NCBI GenBank assembly: GCA_963735045.1
Contig: CAVTIZ010000003.1
Location: forward strand, 1,116,001-1,180,000
Direction: 5' to 3'
Length of the DNA: 64,000 nucleotides
Source of the DNA: Salsipaludibacter sp963735045
Lineage (GTDB): Bacteria > Actinomycetota > Nitriliruptoria > Nitriliruptorales > Nitriliruptoraceae
Shown: positions 46,501-53,479 of the stretch, one piece after another
Layout: each line of letters opens with the position of its first letter
Position numbering within the stretch: position 1 is the stretch's first letter
Made by a program: the position numbers and the translations under genes
The notes under the pieces: model-generated
The model's database searches: none
What the model was told of the DNA's origin: nothing
Seen by the model: the letters and a program-made list of their open reading frames with translations, nothing else

Positions 46501-47223
46501 GGCGTCGACGGTGACGATGTGTTCGAACGGCTCCGGCAGCGCCACGTTGGTGGGACGCGTCCAGTCCACGTTGGCAGATCGGGTCTCGTCCGGCGCGGCC
46601 GCCAGCGGCCACCACAGCACCCGCCCCGGAACCGGCTCGCGGTGCATCGCGCGGTCGATCTCGCCCGATTCCAGGACGTGGTCGAACACGCACAGGTCGA
46701 CGATCTGACCGCTGAAGGCGTCCCCGTCATTGCCCGGGAAGCGCTGCCCGATGGTGAGCGGGCCGCCCGGCTCGATGCGGCGACCCGCGTCGTGGAAGAG
46801 TCGGCGCTGGCCCACGCGCTGTCCGTCGATGCTGCAGCGGACCTGGTAGCCGGTCGGGTCGGCGGCGTCGATGCTGACGGCGACGTGGTGCCAGTCGAAG
46901 TCATCGACAGCGGTGTCGGTCTCGAGAGACGACCCGCCGACGAAGATCGTGATCGCGGAGGCGTCCGCGATCCGCACGATGTCCGAGGACCCGTCGTCCC
47001 CCTCCTGGTAGCTCAGCAGCGTGGCGCGCCGGGCCACGGGCGCCGACGGTCCGAAGTCGTCGGCCGGTTCCGTGTCGCTCCAGCGCACCCACAGGGCGAT
47101 GGTCAGTGGCGCGTCGGGCAGTGGTGCCCGGGCCTGGTGGACGAAGCCGTCGCCGCGGAACCAGGCGGCCTGCTCGGCCCGTGGCAGTCCCCGGCGCCAA
47201 CGCTCGGACTGGTCGTTCGCCAT
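43594..47223 (-). CDS. Large LamG/concanavalin-like protein of unknown function
   Basis: 1209 residues, no signal peptide. Residues about 15-190 are a LamG-like jelly roll (LTIALWVRWSD, WHHVAVSIDAAD, FSGQIVDLCVFDHVLESGEI). About 190-480 is beta-rich. About 520-770 is long amphipathic helices rich in Ala, Asp and His (GLADLAHGAADLTADGERG; VEWLADELGWDAIIRTQKAL). About 790-950 is hydrophobic/helical (AVIDVVIDLAKGAVELLGTV; LLAVPTTLV), and the last 250 residues form a mixed domain. The helices could line up as a scaffold or insert in a membrane. ATG at 47223 has GGGAG 6 nt upstream, and a TAGCGT hexamer (47255-47250) is a fitting -10, so this gene and the subtilase look like a two-gene operon. Function not known. 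Confidence 0.75.
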   Translation of the reverse strand: MANDQSERWRRGLPRAEQAAWFRGDGFVHQARAPLPDAPLTIALWVRWSDTEPADDFGPSAPVARRATLLSYQEGDDGSSDIVRIADASAITIFVGGSSLETDTAVDDFDWHHVAVSIDAADPTGYQVRCSIDGQRVGQRRLFHDAGRRIEPGGPLTIGQRFPGNDGDAFSGQIVDLCVFDHVLESGEIDRAMHREPVPGRVLWWPLAAAPDETRSANVDWTRPTNVALPEPFEHIVTVDAGAVGRAATLRGSGADLGDLLGTGSYTIDVDDYGQIDMAIGPDEVLLNGVAWRATGDLAITLDATGGFTTSEPVVAGRVVAIAELPVEVPAADAGITSRSVLTEAHPHDGHGTFDFHPDHTRQVYRTTIAVPGGTEWIDLNASPAVAASIDGHDVDLLPEGLPAHRVPVGHLGRVSIVLPADQVGTSRLALRTDRMDEDARVMVCPDVDVHRKLDALAPDAIAHERHHLGIPDADPEACGAVQAAVQNLSRTVEHTFVEAHGRTHHEPRSNPRRMSDTHFVLDVDRSGEDRHRYRAIDADEVRHHVEGAVRIDDPAGQAGLLDQIGHALAGAERVVVHTAGSVVHDVAATGRSILDDSTRTAERIGDDLVHGDLRGGLADLAHGAADLTADGERGLASLAGDVEHGAREMAVVTIHLAEELATDLGTVVQFVLDEAGKLAQAVAGLVHTIGLAVERLVEWLADELGWDAIIRTQKALRQRLLDGLDGLADDVHAVVASLVTDLEDVRTSLDAGLDATLARVAPPGRSMAPEPTATKHSVATERTEWLLGKVPSDRGDASGPGRPTDEPITTQLIGLLATTTSDPRLVHHLEQVWDDVQRAMHDPLHAASHLLPAVLAFTEAVIDVVIDLAKGAVELLGTVVTDLFTLLRAALTFDLDVPFLSPLFAAITGGETLDVLDLVTLLLAVPTTLVCRATGGGEPYPAVDQAAQGDTPAWPPAVVDLVVYGGIQLLDGVLSACLDSQWEELTVQATGGAQGVAERRVAPIRLSGAATTPHWVPGDPSRAANLAGFLSLACGVFAQLVSRPDAKAKPSAVLTWGWQWFQVLVDAAATVGPAVRAGLHGLATGSLDPATVRVAPVRFLSPPGGLVTNCVLEAVHMAIFLGQLVDDWDDAAPGKPVMHATYVVDPLKGLVAVAYVTQLPAAKAVVCISDVTTQLGYAVLCWVSAGQQLAASVDPAGVAGVAEAASGP

Positions 47224-47249
47224 GGCATCTCCCGGTGTGGCCCGAGGCC

Positions 47250-47255
47250 ACGCTA
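47250..47255 (-). promoter_or_regulatory. Candidate -10 of the LamG-subtilase operon
   Basis: Minus-strand TAGCGT 26 nt before the ATG at 47223, located between the uricase stop and this start; suggests transcription independent of uricase. Confidence 0.4.
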
Positions 47256-47309
47256 GGTCGCCGGGCAGGACTTGAGGGACCCATCGGGGGACGTCCCGTG
47301 GACGTGCGG

Positions 47310-48215
47310 CTACCAGGCCATCCCGGGGTCGTAGGCCGCCGGACCCGGGTCGGGGGCGTCGTCGCGGCGGACCGTGGTCTCGATCAGGCCGTAGGGCCGG
47401 TCGTCGGCGTGGAAGACCTCGTTGGGGTTGTCGATGCCCAACTTCTCGAGGTCGTAGAGGAAGTGGTGCGAGTTCGGGCAGGAGAAACGGATCTCGGCCA
47501 CCTCCGGCGCTGCCCCCAGGACCGCGGCGCCCATCGCGTGCGCGGTCTCCTGCAGGGAGTGGCTGTAGTGGCCGGCGAAGGCGTCCAGCATGGCCGCCCG
47601 GACCGTGTCGAACGACGCGTCCCAGTCGACCTCGGAGACCGCGGCGGGCAGGTGCAGCCACTGCGCGGTGACGGTGGTCGCCAGGATCCGGTCGCGGGCG
47701 GGTTCCAGCGAGGTGTACTCGTCGACCAGGAAGTCCTCGAACTCCGAGTCGGTGGTCTTGAGGACGGTCATGTCCCGCAGGCCGGACACGACCCAGGTGT
47801 CGTCGCCGTCGTGGGTCACGCAGGCCGTGCGGACCAGGCCGCCGGTGCGCACGAACGCATACGGGTGGGGGGAGCCGTCGTGGTCGAGGCGGGTCCAGGG
47901 GAACTTCTCGAGCTGGATCCGGGCGCGCTCGACCGGGTCGACGTCGGCGACGAAGTGGCGCGCGAGCGCGAGCCCGTAGGCCTCCGGCGTGGTGACGTCG
48001 GCGTCCCGCCGCGCATAGGCGAAGGTGGTGTTCTTGGCGGTGTCGGTGGGCAGCACGTTGCGGTTGTCGCCGTCGAGGTGTGCGGCGTCGTAGTCGCCCA
48101 CCAGGCTGATCCCCACGTTGTAGTCGTGGATCTCGTGGGGGTCGGTGTCGCGCACCACCCGCACCACCCGGACCTCGTCCTTGCCGTACTGGTTGTGGCC
48201 CATCGCGATGCCCAT
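47310..48215 (-). CDS. pucL: Urate oxidase (uricase)
   Basis: 301 residues, the usual length. YGKDEVRVVRV start, NVLPTDTAKNTTFAYA (catalytic Lys/Thr), ARHFVADVDPVERARIQLEKFPW, VVSGLRDMTVLKTTDSEFEDF (Arg and Gln-region urate pocket), SCPNSHHFLYDLEKLG. Cofactor-free oxidation of urate to 5-hydroxyisourate; the downstream enzymes are at 54787 (HIU hydrolase) and 55139 (OHCU decarboxylase). No peroxisomal-type C-terminal signal of significance in a bacterium. ATG at 48215 with CAGGGA upstream; an ATG four codons later is possible. Confidence 0.96.
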   Translation of the reverse strand: MGIAMGHNQYGKDEVRVVRVVRDTDPHEIHDYNVGISLVGDYDAAHLDGDNRNVLPTDTAKNTTFAYARRDADVTTPEAYGLALARHFVADVDPVERARIQLEKFPWTRLDHDGSPHPYAFVRTGGLVRTACVTHDGDDTWVVSGLRDMTVLKTTDSEFEDFLVDEYTSLEPARDRILATTVTAQWLHLPAAVSEVDWDASFDTVRAAMLDAFAGHYSHSLQETAHAMGAAVLGAAPEVAEIRFSCPNSHHFLYDLEKLGIDNPNEVFHADDRPYGLIETTVRRDDAPDPGPAAYDPGMAW

Positions 48216-48324
48216 GGCGGTCCCTGCCTCGTCGGTGTCGTGGTCGAGGATGCCAGCGCCCGACGCACTCGTCGCGCCATGGCGCGGTCCGCGGTCAGCC
48301 CCGATCAGGGCACCACCGTGCTGG

Positions 48325-48457
48325 TCACCACCGGGATCGGCTGAAGGCGAAGCCGGCGCCCTGGATCGCCAGCAGGTGCTGGAGGGCGACCAACAGGGAC
48401 GCCGCCGGTGGCGGCCGGGTCGGACGAGGTGGGCTGGTGGTCGCCGGCGGCGTCATC
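48325..48457 (-). CDS. Possible 43-residue ORF in the uricase leader region
   Basis: ATG at 48457 with GGAG 7 nt upstream, encoding a Pro/Thr-rich start then LLVALQHLLAIQGAGFAF and TGA at 48325. It lies in the 424-bp gap between ureD and uricase (48216-48639), which otherwise shows only a minus-strand TAGGGT at 48606-48601. No homology recognised; could be chance. Confidence 0.3.
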
Positions 48458-48600
48458 GAGGCTCCGCGGGTGTCGACCAGTGCTGGCGGAACGTCCGGCA
48501 GTCCCGGTCCGCGACGTCGTGGCGATGCCTCGTCGCGGACCGGGGCGGGCCCGGACTCGGACCCCGTCCGGTCCGCCGTGGCGAACCGGACACCGGACGA

Positions 48601-48606
48601 ACCCTA
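48601..48606 (-). promoter_or_regulatory. Candidate -10 for the uricase transcript
   Basis: Minus-strand TAGGGT right after the ureD stop. It would give a leader of about 380 nt to uricase, covering the small ORF. Weak evidence. Confidence 0.3.
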
Positions 48607-48639
48607 CGACCGGGGCGATTCGGTTCCGCGACGGTTTCG

Positions 48640-49497
48640 TTACGGCTGCGTGACGATCGATTCGGGCACGGCACCGGGCGGACGGCCGCCGGATCGCACT
48701 GATTCGAGCCGTCGGGCCAGCGCGAGCGCGTCGTCGGCCAGCGCAACCGCGATGACGACGTCGTCGGCGAGGCGGCGCACGACCAGGTCGCGGTCGGTGC
48801 GGTCGGCGGCGGTGGTCGCGGGCGCGCCCACCAGGACCACGATGCCGGTCGCGCGTCGACCACCGCCGACGGCGGGCGTGTCCCACGCCGTGGCGGTGTC
48901 GAGGCCGTGGTGGACCAGGACCTCGCCCCCGCGCTCGATCCGCAGGATGCTGGCCAGGTGGCCGGACCGCTCACCACTGCGTCCGAGCACGACCTGTTCC
49001 GACCACACGAGGTCGGCCCCGGGTGCCAGCCGCACGGTCGTGTCGGCGTGGTGGCGGCTCCCGTGGGCCACGACGACGGGTTGCGGGCACCAGTCCAGCC
49101 TGGCCCCGGCCGCCACCGCCACCGCCACGTCCAGCCGCGACGGGCGGCCGTCGCCGGGCAGGACGACGGTGGCGGCGACCGAGCGGACCGCGACGTCGGT
49201 CCCGGCACCCACGTCGACCTCCAGGGCGAGGTCGTCGCCGCCCATGGGCCCGGCCGCCGTCCCCACCAGGTGGACCTCGCCCCCCGACAGGCGCACGCCC
49301 AGGGGGGGCTGGGTCCGCAGCCTCCCCAACCGGGCTCGCCCGTCCGGACCCCGCCGGACCTCCACCCGTGAACGCGCTCGGATGCCCCGGCCCGGTCCGT
49401 CGCCGCCCGGCGCCTCGGGCCACGGCGCCGTGGACGGGGCGTGTTCGGCGACGGCGTCCAGGGATCCCGGACCGGCCGCGGGCGCGGTCGCGGTCAC
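48640..49497 (-). CDS. ureD: Urease accessory protein UreD/UreH
   Basis: 285 residues. The pattern of UreD is weakly conserved but visible: ARSRVEVRRGPDGRARLGRLRTQPPLGVR, VHLVGTAAGPMGGDDLALEVDVGAG, RLDWCPQPVVVAHGSRH, WSEQVVLGRSGERSG. UreD forms the complex with UreF and UreG that loads nickel on the apo-enzyme. GTG at 49497 overlaps the ureG stop (GTGA). Last gene of the urease run. Confidence 0.88.
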   Translation of the reverse strand: MTATAPAAGPGSLDAVAEHAPSTAPWPEAPGGDGPGRGIRARSRVEVRRGPDGRARLGRLRTQPPLGVRLSGGEVHLVGTAAGPMGGDDLALEVDVGAGTDVAVRSVAATVVLPGDGRPSRLDVAVAVAAGARLDWCPQPVVVAHGSRHHADTTVRLAPGADLVWSEQVVLGRSGERSGHLASILRIERGGEVLVHHGLDTATAWDTPAVGGGRRATGIVVLVGAPATTAADRTDRDLVVRRLADDVVIAVALADDALALARRLESVRSGGRPPGAVPESIVTQP

Positions 49498-50207
49498 GTG
49501 GCGGCGACGGTGCGCGACCCGCGCCGTTGGGCCACCTGCTGGCGCAACCAGGCCACCACCGGTGCGGCCACGTCACCGGTGACCAGCGAGGTCATCACGG
49601 TCGGGCGCGTCCCGCGGCGTGCGGCCGCGTCGCGCGCCATGGTGTCCAGGTCGGCGTCCACGTACGGCGCGAGGTCGATCTTGTTGACGACCAGCAGGTC
49701 GGCGGCGGTGATTCCCGGACCGCCCTTGCGCGGGATGTCGTCACCCCCGGACGTGTCGATGACGAACAGCTGGCGGTCGACCAGGGCCTCGGAGAAGATC
49801 GCCGTCAGGTTGTCGCCGCCCGACTCGACCAGGACCAGGTCAAGCGACGGCAGCTCGCGCTCGAGGGCCTCGACGGCGTCGAGGTTGGCGGCGATGTCGT
49901 CGCGGATCGCGGTGTGCGGACAACCGCCGGTCTCGACCGCACGGATGCGCTCGTCGGGCAGGACCCCGGACCGCCGCAGCGCCTGGGCGTCCTCGGTGGT
50001 GAAGATGTCGTTGGTCACCACGGCGATCTCCAGCGACGCCGCGAGCGCCCGACAGACCTCACGGATCAACGACGTCTTGCCGGTTCCGACCGGACCCCCG
50101 ACGCCGACGCGCAGGGTCCGGCGGGGCGGTTCCGAGCGTCGTCGGGGTCGTCGCGACACGTCACCGGGGGAGGGGTCCGACAGCGGGGAGAACGGGTCCA
50201 GGTGCAC
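49494..50207 (-). CDS. ureG: Urease accessory GTPase UreG
   Basis: 237 residues. P-loop GGPVGTGKTSLI, VTNDIFTTEDAQ, ETGGCPHTAIRDD (Cys-Pro-His nickel site), ESGGDNLTAIFSEAL, NKIDLAPYV (G4). It supplies GTP-driven nickel delivery. A 32-residue basic/Pro-rich head precedes the core and lacks the His-rich stretch some UreG proteins use for nickel storage. GTG at 50207. Confidence 0.96.
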   Translation of the reverse strand: MHLDPFSPLSDPSPGDVSRRPRRRSEPPRRTLRVGVGGPVGTGKTSLIREVCRALAASLEIAVVTNDIFTTEDAQALRRSGVLPDERIRAVETGGCPHTAIRDDIAANLDAVEALERELPSLDLVLVESGGDNLTAIFSEALVDRQLFVIDTSGGDDIPRKGGPGITAADLLVVNKIDLAPYVDADLDTMARDAAARRGTRPTVMTSLVTGDVAAPVVAWLRQQVAQRRGSRTVAAT

Positions 50208-50261
50208 GATCGTCCTTGCGGGTGGCGACAGGGGGCAGGGTGGTCGGGGCGGTCCGTCGCG

Positions 50262-51008
50262 TCAACTCGCGAACAGCCTCGTGTCGGCGACCTCGTGGGC
50301 CCCGACGAGCAGGTCCAGCAACGGGGCGCCGGGGGCGGGCAGGTCGCGAGGGTCGTCGCCGATGTCCGCGGCGGACCGGGCCAGGGTGTCGATCCGGGGC
50401 GCCGCGGCGGCAACCACCCGCGCGGCTCCGAAGGGGTCCAGGCCGAGCAACCGGACGCCGGCGCCGGTGGCCCCCTGCGCGGCCCCGTGCAGGCTCACGG
50501 CCGCCGTGGCGTGGTCGTCGAGGCCGGCGGCCTCGGCCAGCACCCCCAGCACGAGTGGGGCCAGGGGTCCGTCCGGGTCGGTCGCCATGACGTCGTCCAG
50601 CCGGGCGTGCGGCCATGCGACCCGGCCGGTCCGTGCGGCCTGGCGCCCCAGGGCCCGGGCCGCCCGCCGGGCCGCCGGGGCCGTGGTGCGCGCGGTCACC
50701 TCCCGGTCGAGCGCCTGGACGTCATGGTGCGCCGCACGGTCCGCGGTGGCACCACGGGCTGCCAGGCGGCGGGCGAGCACGGCCGCGCAGGCGTCCAGCC
50801 ACCACGTCGTGGCCAACCCGCCCCGGACCCACGCCGCCAGGTCGTCGAGGTCACCCACCAGCCCGCGAGCGACGGCCGCCTCGACCCCGCCGGAGTGCGC
50901 GTGCCCGCCCGTCGGCAGGCGTCCGTCGGCCAGCAGCAGGGCCCCCGACAGCATGGCGCCGACGTCGGGTGTCCGGGACGGCTCGGGGCCGGTGGTGGGC
51001 AGGGTCAT
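50262..51008 (-). CDS. ureF: Urease accessory protein UreF
   Basis: 248 residues, mostly helical. LLADGRLPTGGHAHSGGVEAAVARGLV matches the UreF N-terminal motif (D-x-x-F/L-P-x-G-x-x-x-x-S-x-G-x-E). The C-terminus has SLHGAAQGATGAGVRLLGLDPF. It bridges UreD and UreG. The ATG overlaps the ureC TGA by one base (TGATG). Confidence 0.9.
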   Translation of the reverse strand: MTLPTTGPEPSRTPDVGAMLSGALLLADGRLPTGGHAHSGGVEAAVARGLVGDLDDLAAWVRGGLATTWWLDACAAVLARRLAARGATADRAAHHDVQALDREVTARTTAPAARRAARALGRQAARTGRVAWPHARLDDVMATDPDGPLAPLVLGVLAEAAGLDDHATAAVSLHGAAQGATGAGVRLLGLDPFGAARVVAAAAPRIDTLARSAADIGDDPRDLPAPGAPLLDLLVGAHEVADTRLFAS

Positions 51009-52729
51009 CAGAACAGGAAGTAGCGCTGGGCGAGTGGCAGTTCGGTGGCCGGGTCGGCCTCCATGACCTCGCCGTCGACGGTGACCGCGAAGGTGTCGGG
51101 GTCCACCCGGATGTCCGGTGTGGCGTCGTTGAGGGGCAGGTCGGCCTTGGCCACCGACCGGCAGTCGGCGACCGGCAGCAGGCGGCGGCCGAGTTCGAGG
51201 CGACGGTCCAGCCCGTGCTCGAGGGCCGCGGGCGCGACCCACGACACGCTGGTGTCGTGGCCCCCGGCACGCGACGCCCCGAACATCGGTCGTGGCAGGA
51301 TCGGCTGCGGGGTCGGGATCGAGGCGTTCATGTCCCCGACCTGGGCGGACGCGATCATCCCACCCTTGATCACGACGTCCGGCTTGACGCCGAAGAAGCG
51401 GGGGTCCCACAGCACCAGGTCCGCCAACTTCCCCGGCTCGACCGAACCGACGTCGTCGGCCAGTCCGTGCGCCAGTGCCGGCACGATCGTGTACTTGGCG
51501 AGGTAGCGCCGGACCCGCATGTTGTCGGACTCGGCGTCGTCGCCCGCCAGGGCGCCCCGGCGGCGTTTCATCACGTGCGCGGTCTGCCAGGTGCGCATGA
51601 TCACCTCCCCGATGCGGCCCATGGCCTGGGAGTCGGACCCGATCATGGAGATGGCGCCGAGGTCGTGCAGGATGTCCTCGGCGGCGATGGTCGACGGCCG
51701 GATGCGACTCTCGGCGAAGGCCAGGTCCTCGGGGACGTCGGGGTTGAGGTGGTGGCACACCATCAGCATGTCGAGGTGCTCGTCGACGGTGTTGACCGTG
51801 TGGGGTCGCGTCGGGTTGGTCGACGACGGCAGGACGTTGGGATGGCCGGCGACCGTGATGATGTCGGGGGCGTGGCCGCCCCCGGCGCCCTCGGTGTGGT
51901 AGGCGTGGATGGCCCGGCCGGCGATCGCCTCCAGGGTCGACTCGACGTAGCCGGCCTCGTTGAGGGTGTCGGTGTGGATCGCGGCCTGGACGCCGAGTTC
52001 GTCGCAGGCCGACAGGCAGGCGTCGATGATCGCCGGGGTCGTGCCCCAGTCCTCGTGCATCTTGAACCCGGCGGCCCCCGCCCGGGCCTGCTCGTGGAGC
52101 GACTGCCGCGACGTCGTGTTGCCCTTGCCCAGCAGCGCGATGTTCATGGGGACGTCGTCGAGTGCGCGCAGCATGCGTGCGAGGTGCCACGACCCGGGGG
52201 TCACGGTGGTGGCCTTGGTGCCCTCCGCGGGACCGGTGCCGCCGCCGACGATGGTGGTGATGCCACTGGCCAGGGCCGTGTCCAGCAACTGGGGCGCGAT
52301 CAGGTGGACGTGCGAGTCGATCGCCCCCGCCGTCAGGATGCGGCCGTTGCCGGCGATGACCTCGGTGGCCGGGCCGATCACCAGGTCCGGGTGCACCCCG
52401 TCCATCGTGTCGGGATTGCCGGCCTTTCCGAGGGCGACGATGCGGCCGTCCCGGATGCCGACGTCGGCCTTGACGATGCCCCAGTGGTCGATGACCACGG
52501 CGCCGGTGATGACGGTGTCGGGAGTGCCGCTGGCGCGGGTGGCCTTGGACTGGCCCATCGACTCGCGAATGACCTTGCCGCCGCCGAACACCACCTCGTC
52601 GCCGGCCAGGTCCCCGCCGGCGCGGTCCTCGGTGACGCGGATCCACAGGTCGGTGTCGGCCAGCCGGACGCGATCGCCCGTGGTGGGGCCGTACAGGGCC
52701 GCGTAGCGCGACCTCGTGAGCTCACTCAT
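51008..52729 (-). CDS. ureC: Urease alpha subunit (catalytic)
   Basis: 573 residues. HVHLIAPQ (first nickel His pair), GAAGFKMHEDWG (carbamylated Lys bridging the two Ni ions), AIHTDTLNE and GAGGGHAPD His ligands, and the flap MVCHHLNPD with its catalytic His. Hydrolyses urea to ammonia and carbamate. The ATG at 52729 lies 8 bp inside the ureAB gene. Urea can come from the allantoicase reaction encoded upstream in the same operon. Confidence 0.97.
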   Translation of the reverse strand: MSELTRSRYAALYGPTTGDRVRLADTDLWIRVTEDRAGGDLAGDEVVFGGGKVIRESMGQSKATRASGTPDTVITGAVVIDHWGIVKADVGIRDGRIVALGKAGNPDTMDGVHPDLVIGPATEVIAGNGRILTAGAIDSHVHLIAPQLLDTALASGITTIVGGGTGPAEGTKATTVTPGSWHLARMLRALDDVPMNIALLGKGNTTSRQSLHEQARAGAAGFKMHEDWGTTPAIIDACLSACDELGVQAAIHTDTLNEAGYVESTLEAIAGRAIHAYHTEGAGGGHAPDIITVAGHPNVLPSSTNPTRPHTVNTVDEHLDMLMVCHHLNPDVPEDLAFAESRIRPSTIAAEDILHDLGAISMIGSDSQAMGRIGEVIMRTWQTAHVMKRRRGALAGDDAESDNMRVRRYLAKYTIVPALAHGLADDVGSVEPGKLADLVLWDPRFFGVKPDVVIKGGMIASAQVGDMNASIPTPQPILPRPMFGASRAGGHDTSVSWVAPAALEHGLDRRLELGRRLLPVADCRSVAKADLPLNDATPDIRVDPDTFAVTVDGEVMEADPATELPLAQRYFLF

Positions 52730-53432
52730 CGGCCTGCTCCGCCCCGTCGTGACCGGTGTCGTCGTGATCGTTGTCGTCATCGCTGTCGGGGGGCTCGGCG
52801 TCGAGGCGCCCACCGACCTCGCCACGAAGCCCCCACACGGCGCGCCGACCGGCCAGCGGGACCAGGTCGACCTCGCGTCGCACGCCCGGTTCGAAACGCA
52901 CGGCGGTTCCCGCGGGCACGTCCAGGCGGTGGCCGCGGGCGGCGGACCGGTCGAACGCCAGCGCCGGGTTGGCCTCCCCGAAGTGGTAGTGGGAGCCGAC
53001 CTGCACCGGACGGTCGCCGGTGTTCTCCACCTCCAGGGTCAGGACGCCACGACCGAGGTTGATCACGACCGGTTCGTCACCGACGACCACCGCGCCCGGG
53101 CCCGGACCGTCCTCGACCGCCCCCTCGCCGGGGCCGATCGGGTCGTGGAGGGTGACCAGCTTGGTCCCGTCGGGGAAGGTGGCCTCGACCTGGACCTCGC
53201 CGACCAGCTCGGCCACACCGGGCATCACGTCGTCGGCGGTCAGCACGTGTCGTCCGGTGTCCATGAGCTCCGCGACGCGGCGGCCGTCGCGGGCGCCCTC
53301 CAGCACGAAGCGGGTCAGCAGTGCGATCGCCTCGGGGTGGTTGAGCGCCAGGCCACGGGCCCGACGCCGGTCGGCCACGTCGGCGGCCACGTGCACCAGC
53401 AGGCGTTCCTGTTCGTGGGGGGTGAGTCGCAT
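52722..53432 (-). CDS. ureAB: Urease gamma-beta fusion subunit
   Basis: 236 residues. Residues 1-100 are UreA/gamma (MRLTPHEQERLLVHVAADVA, LNHPEAIALLT, GVAELVGEVQVEATFPDGTKLVT). Residues about 130-210 are UreB/beta (NLGRGVLTLEVENTGDRPVQVGSHYHFGEAN, GHRLDVPAGTAVRFEPG). A 25-residue tail rich in Asp and His (DSDDDNDHDDTGHDG) extends past the normal beta end and could hold metal. ATG at 53432. No ureE gene is seen in the window. Confidence 0.96.
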   Translation of the reverse strand: MRLTPHEQERLLVHVAADVADRRRARGLALNHPEAIALLTRFVLEGARDGRRVAELMDTGRHVLTADDVMPGVAELVGEVQVEATFPDGTKLVTLHDPIGPGEGAVEDGPGPGAVVVGDEPVVINLGRGVLTLEVENTGDRPVQVGSHYHFGEANPALAFDRSAARGHRLDVPAGTAVRFEPGVRREVDLVPLAGRRAVWGLRGEVGGRLDAEPPDSDDDNDHDDTGHDGAEQADE

Positions 53433-53479
53433 GGGGCGGCCTCCGGGCGGGGTCGGGGAGGGATCGTCGGTGCTGGGGC

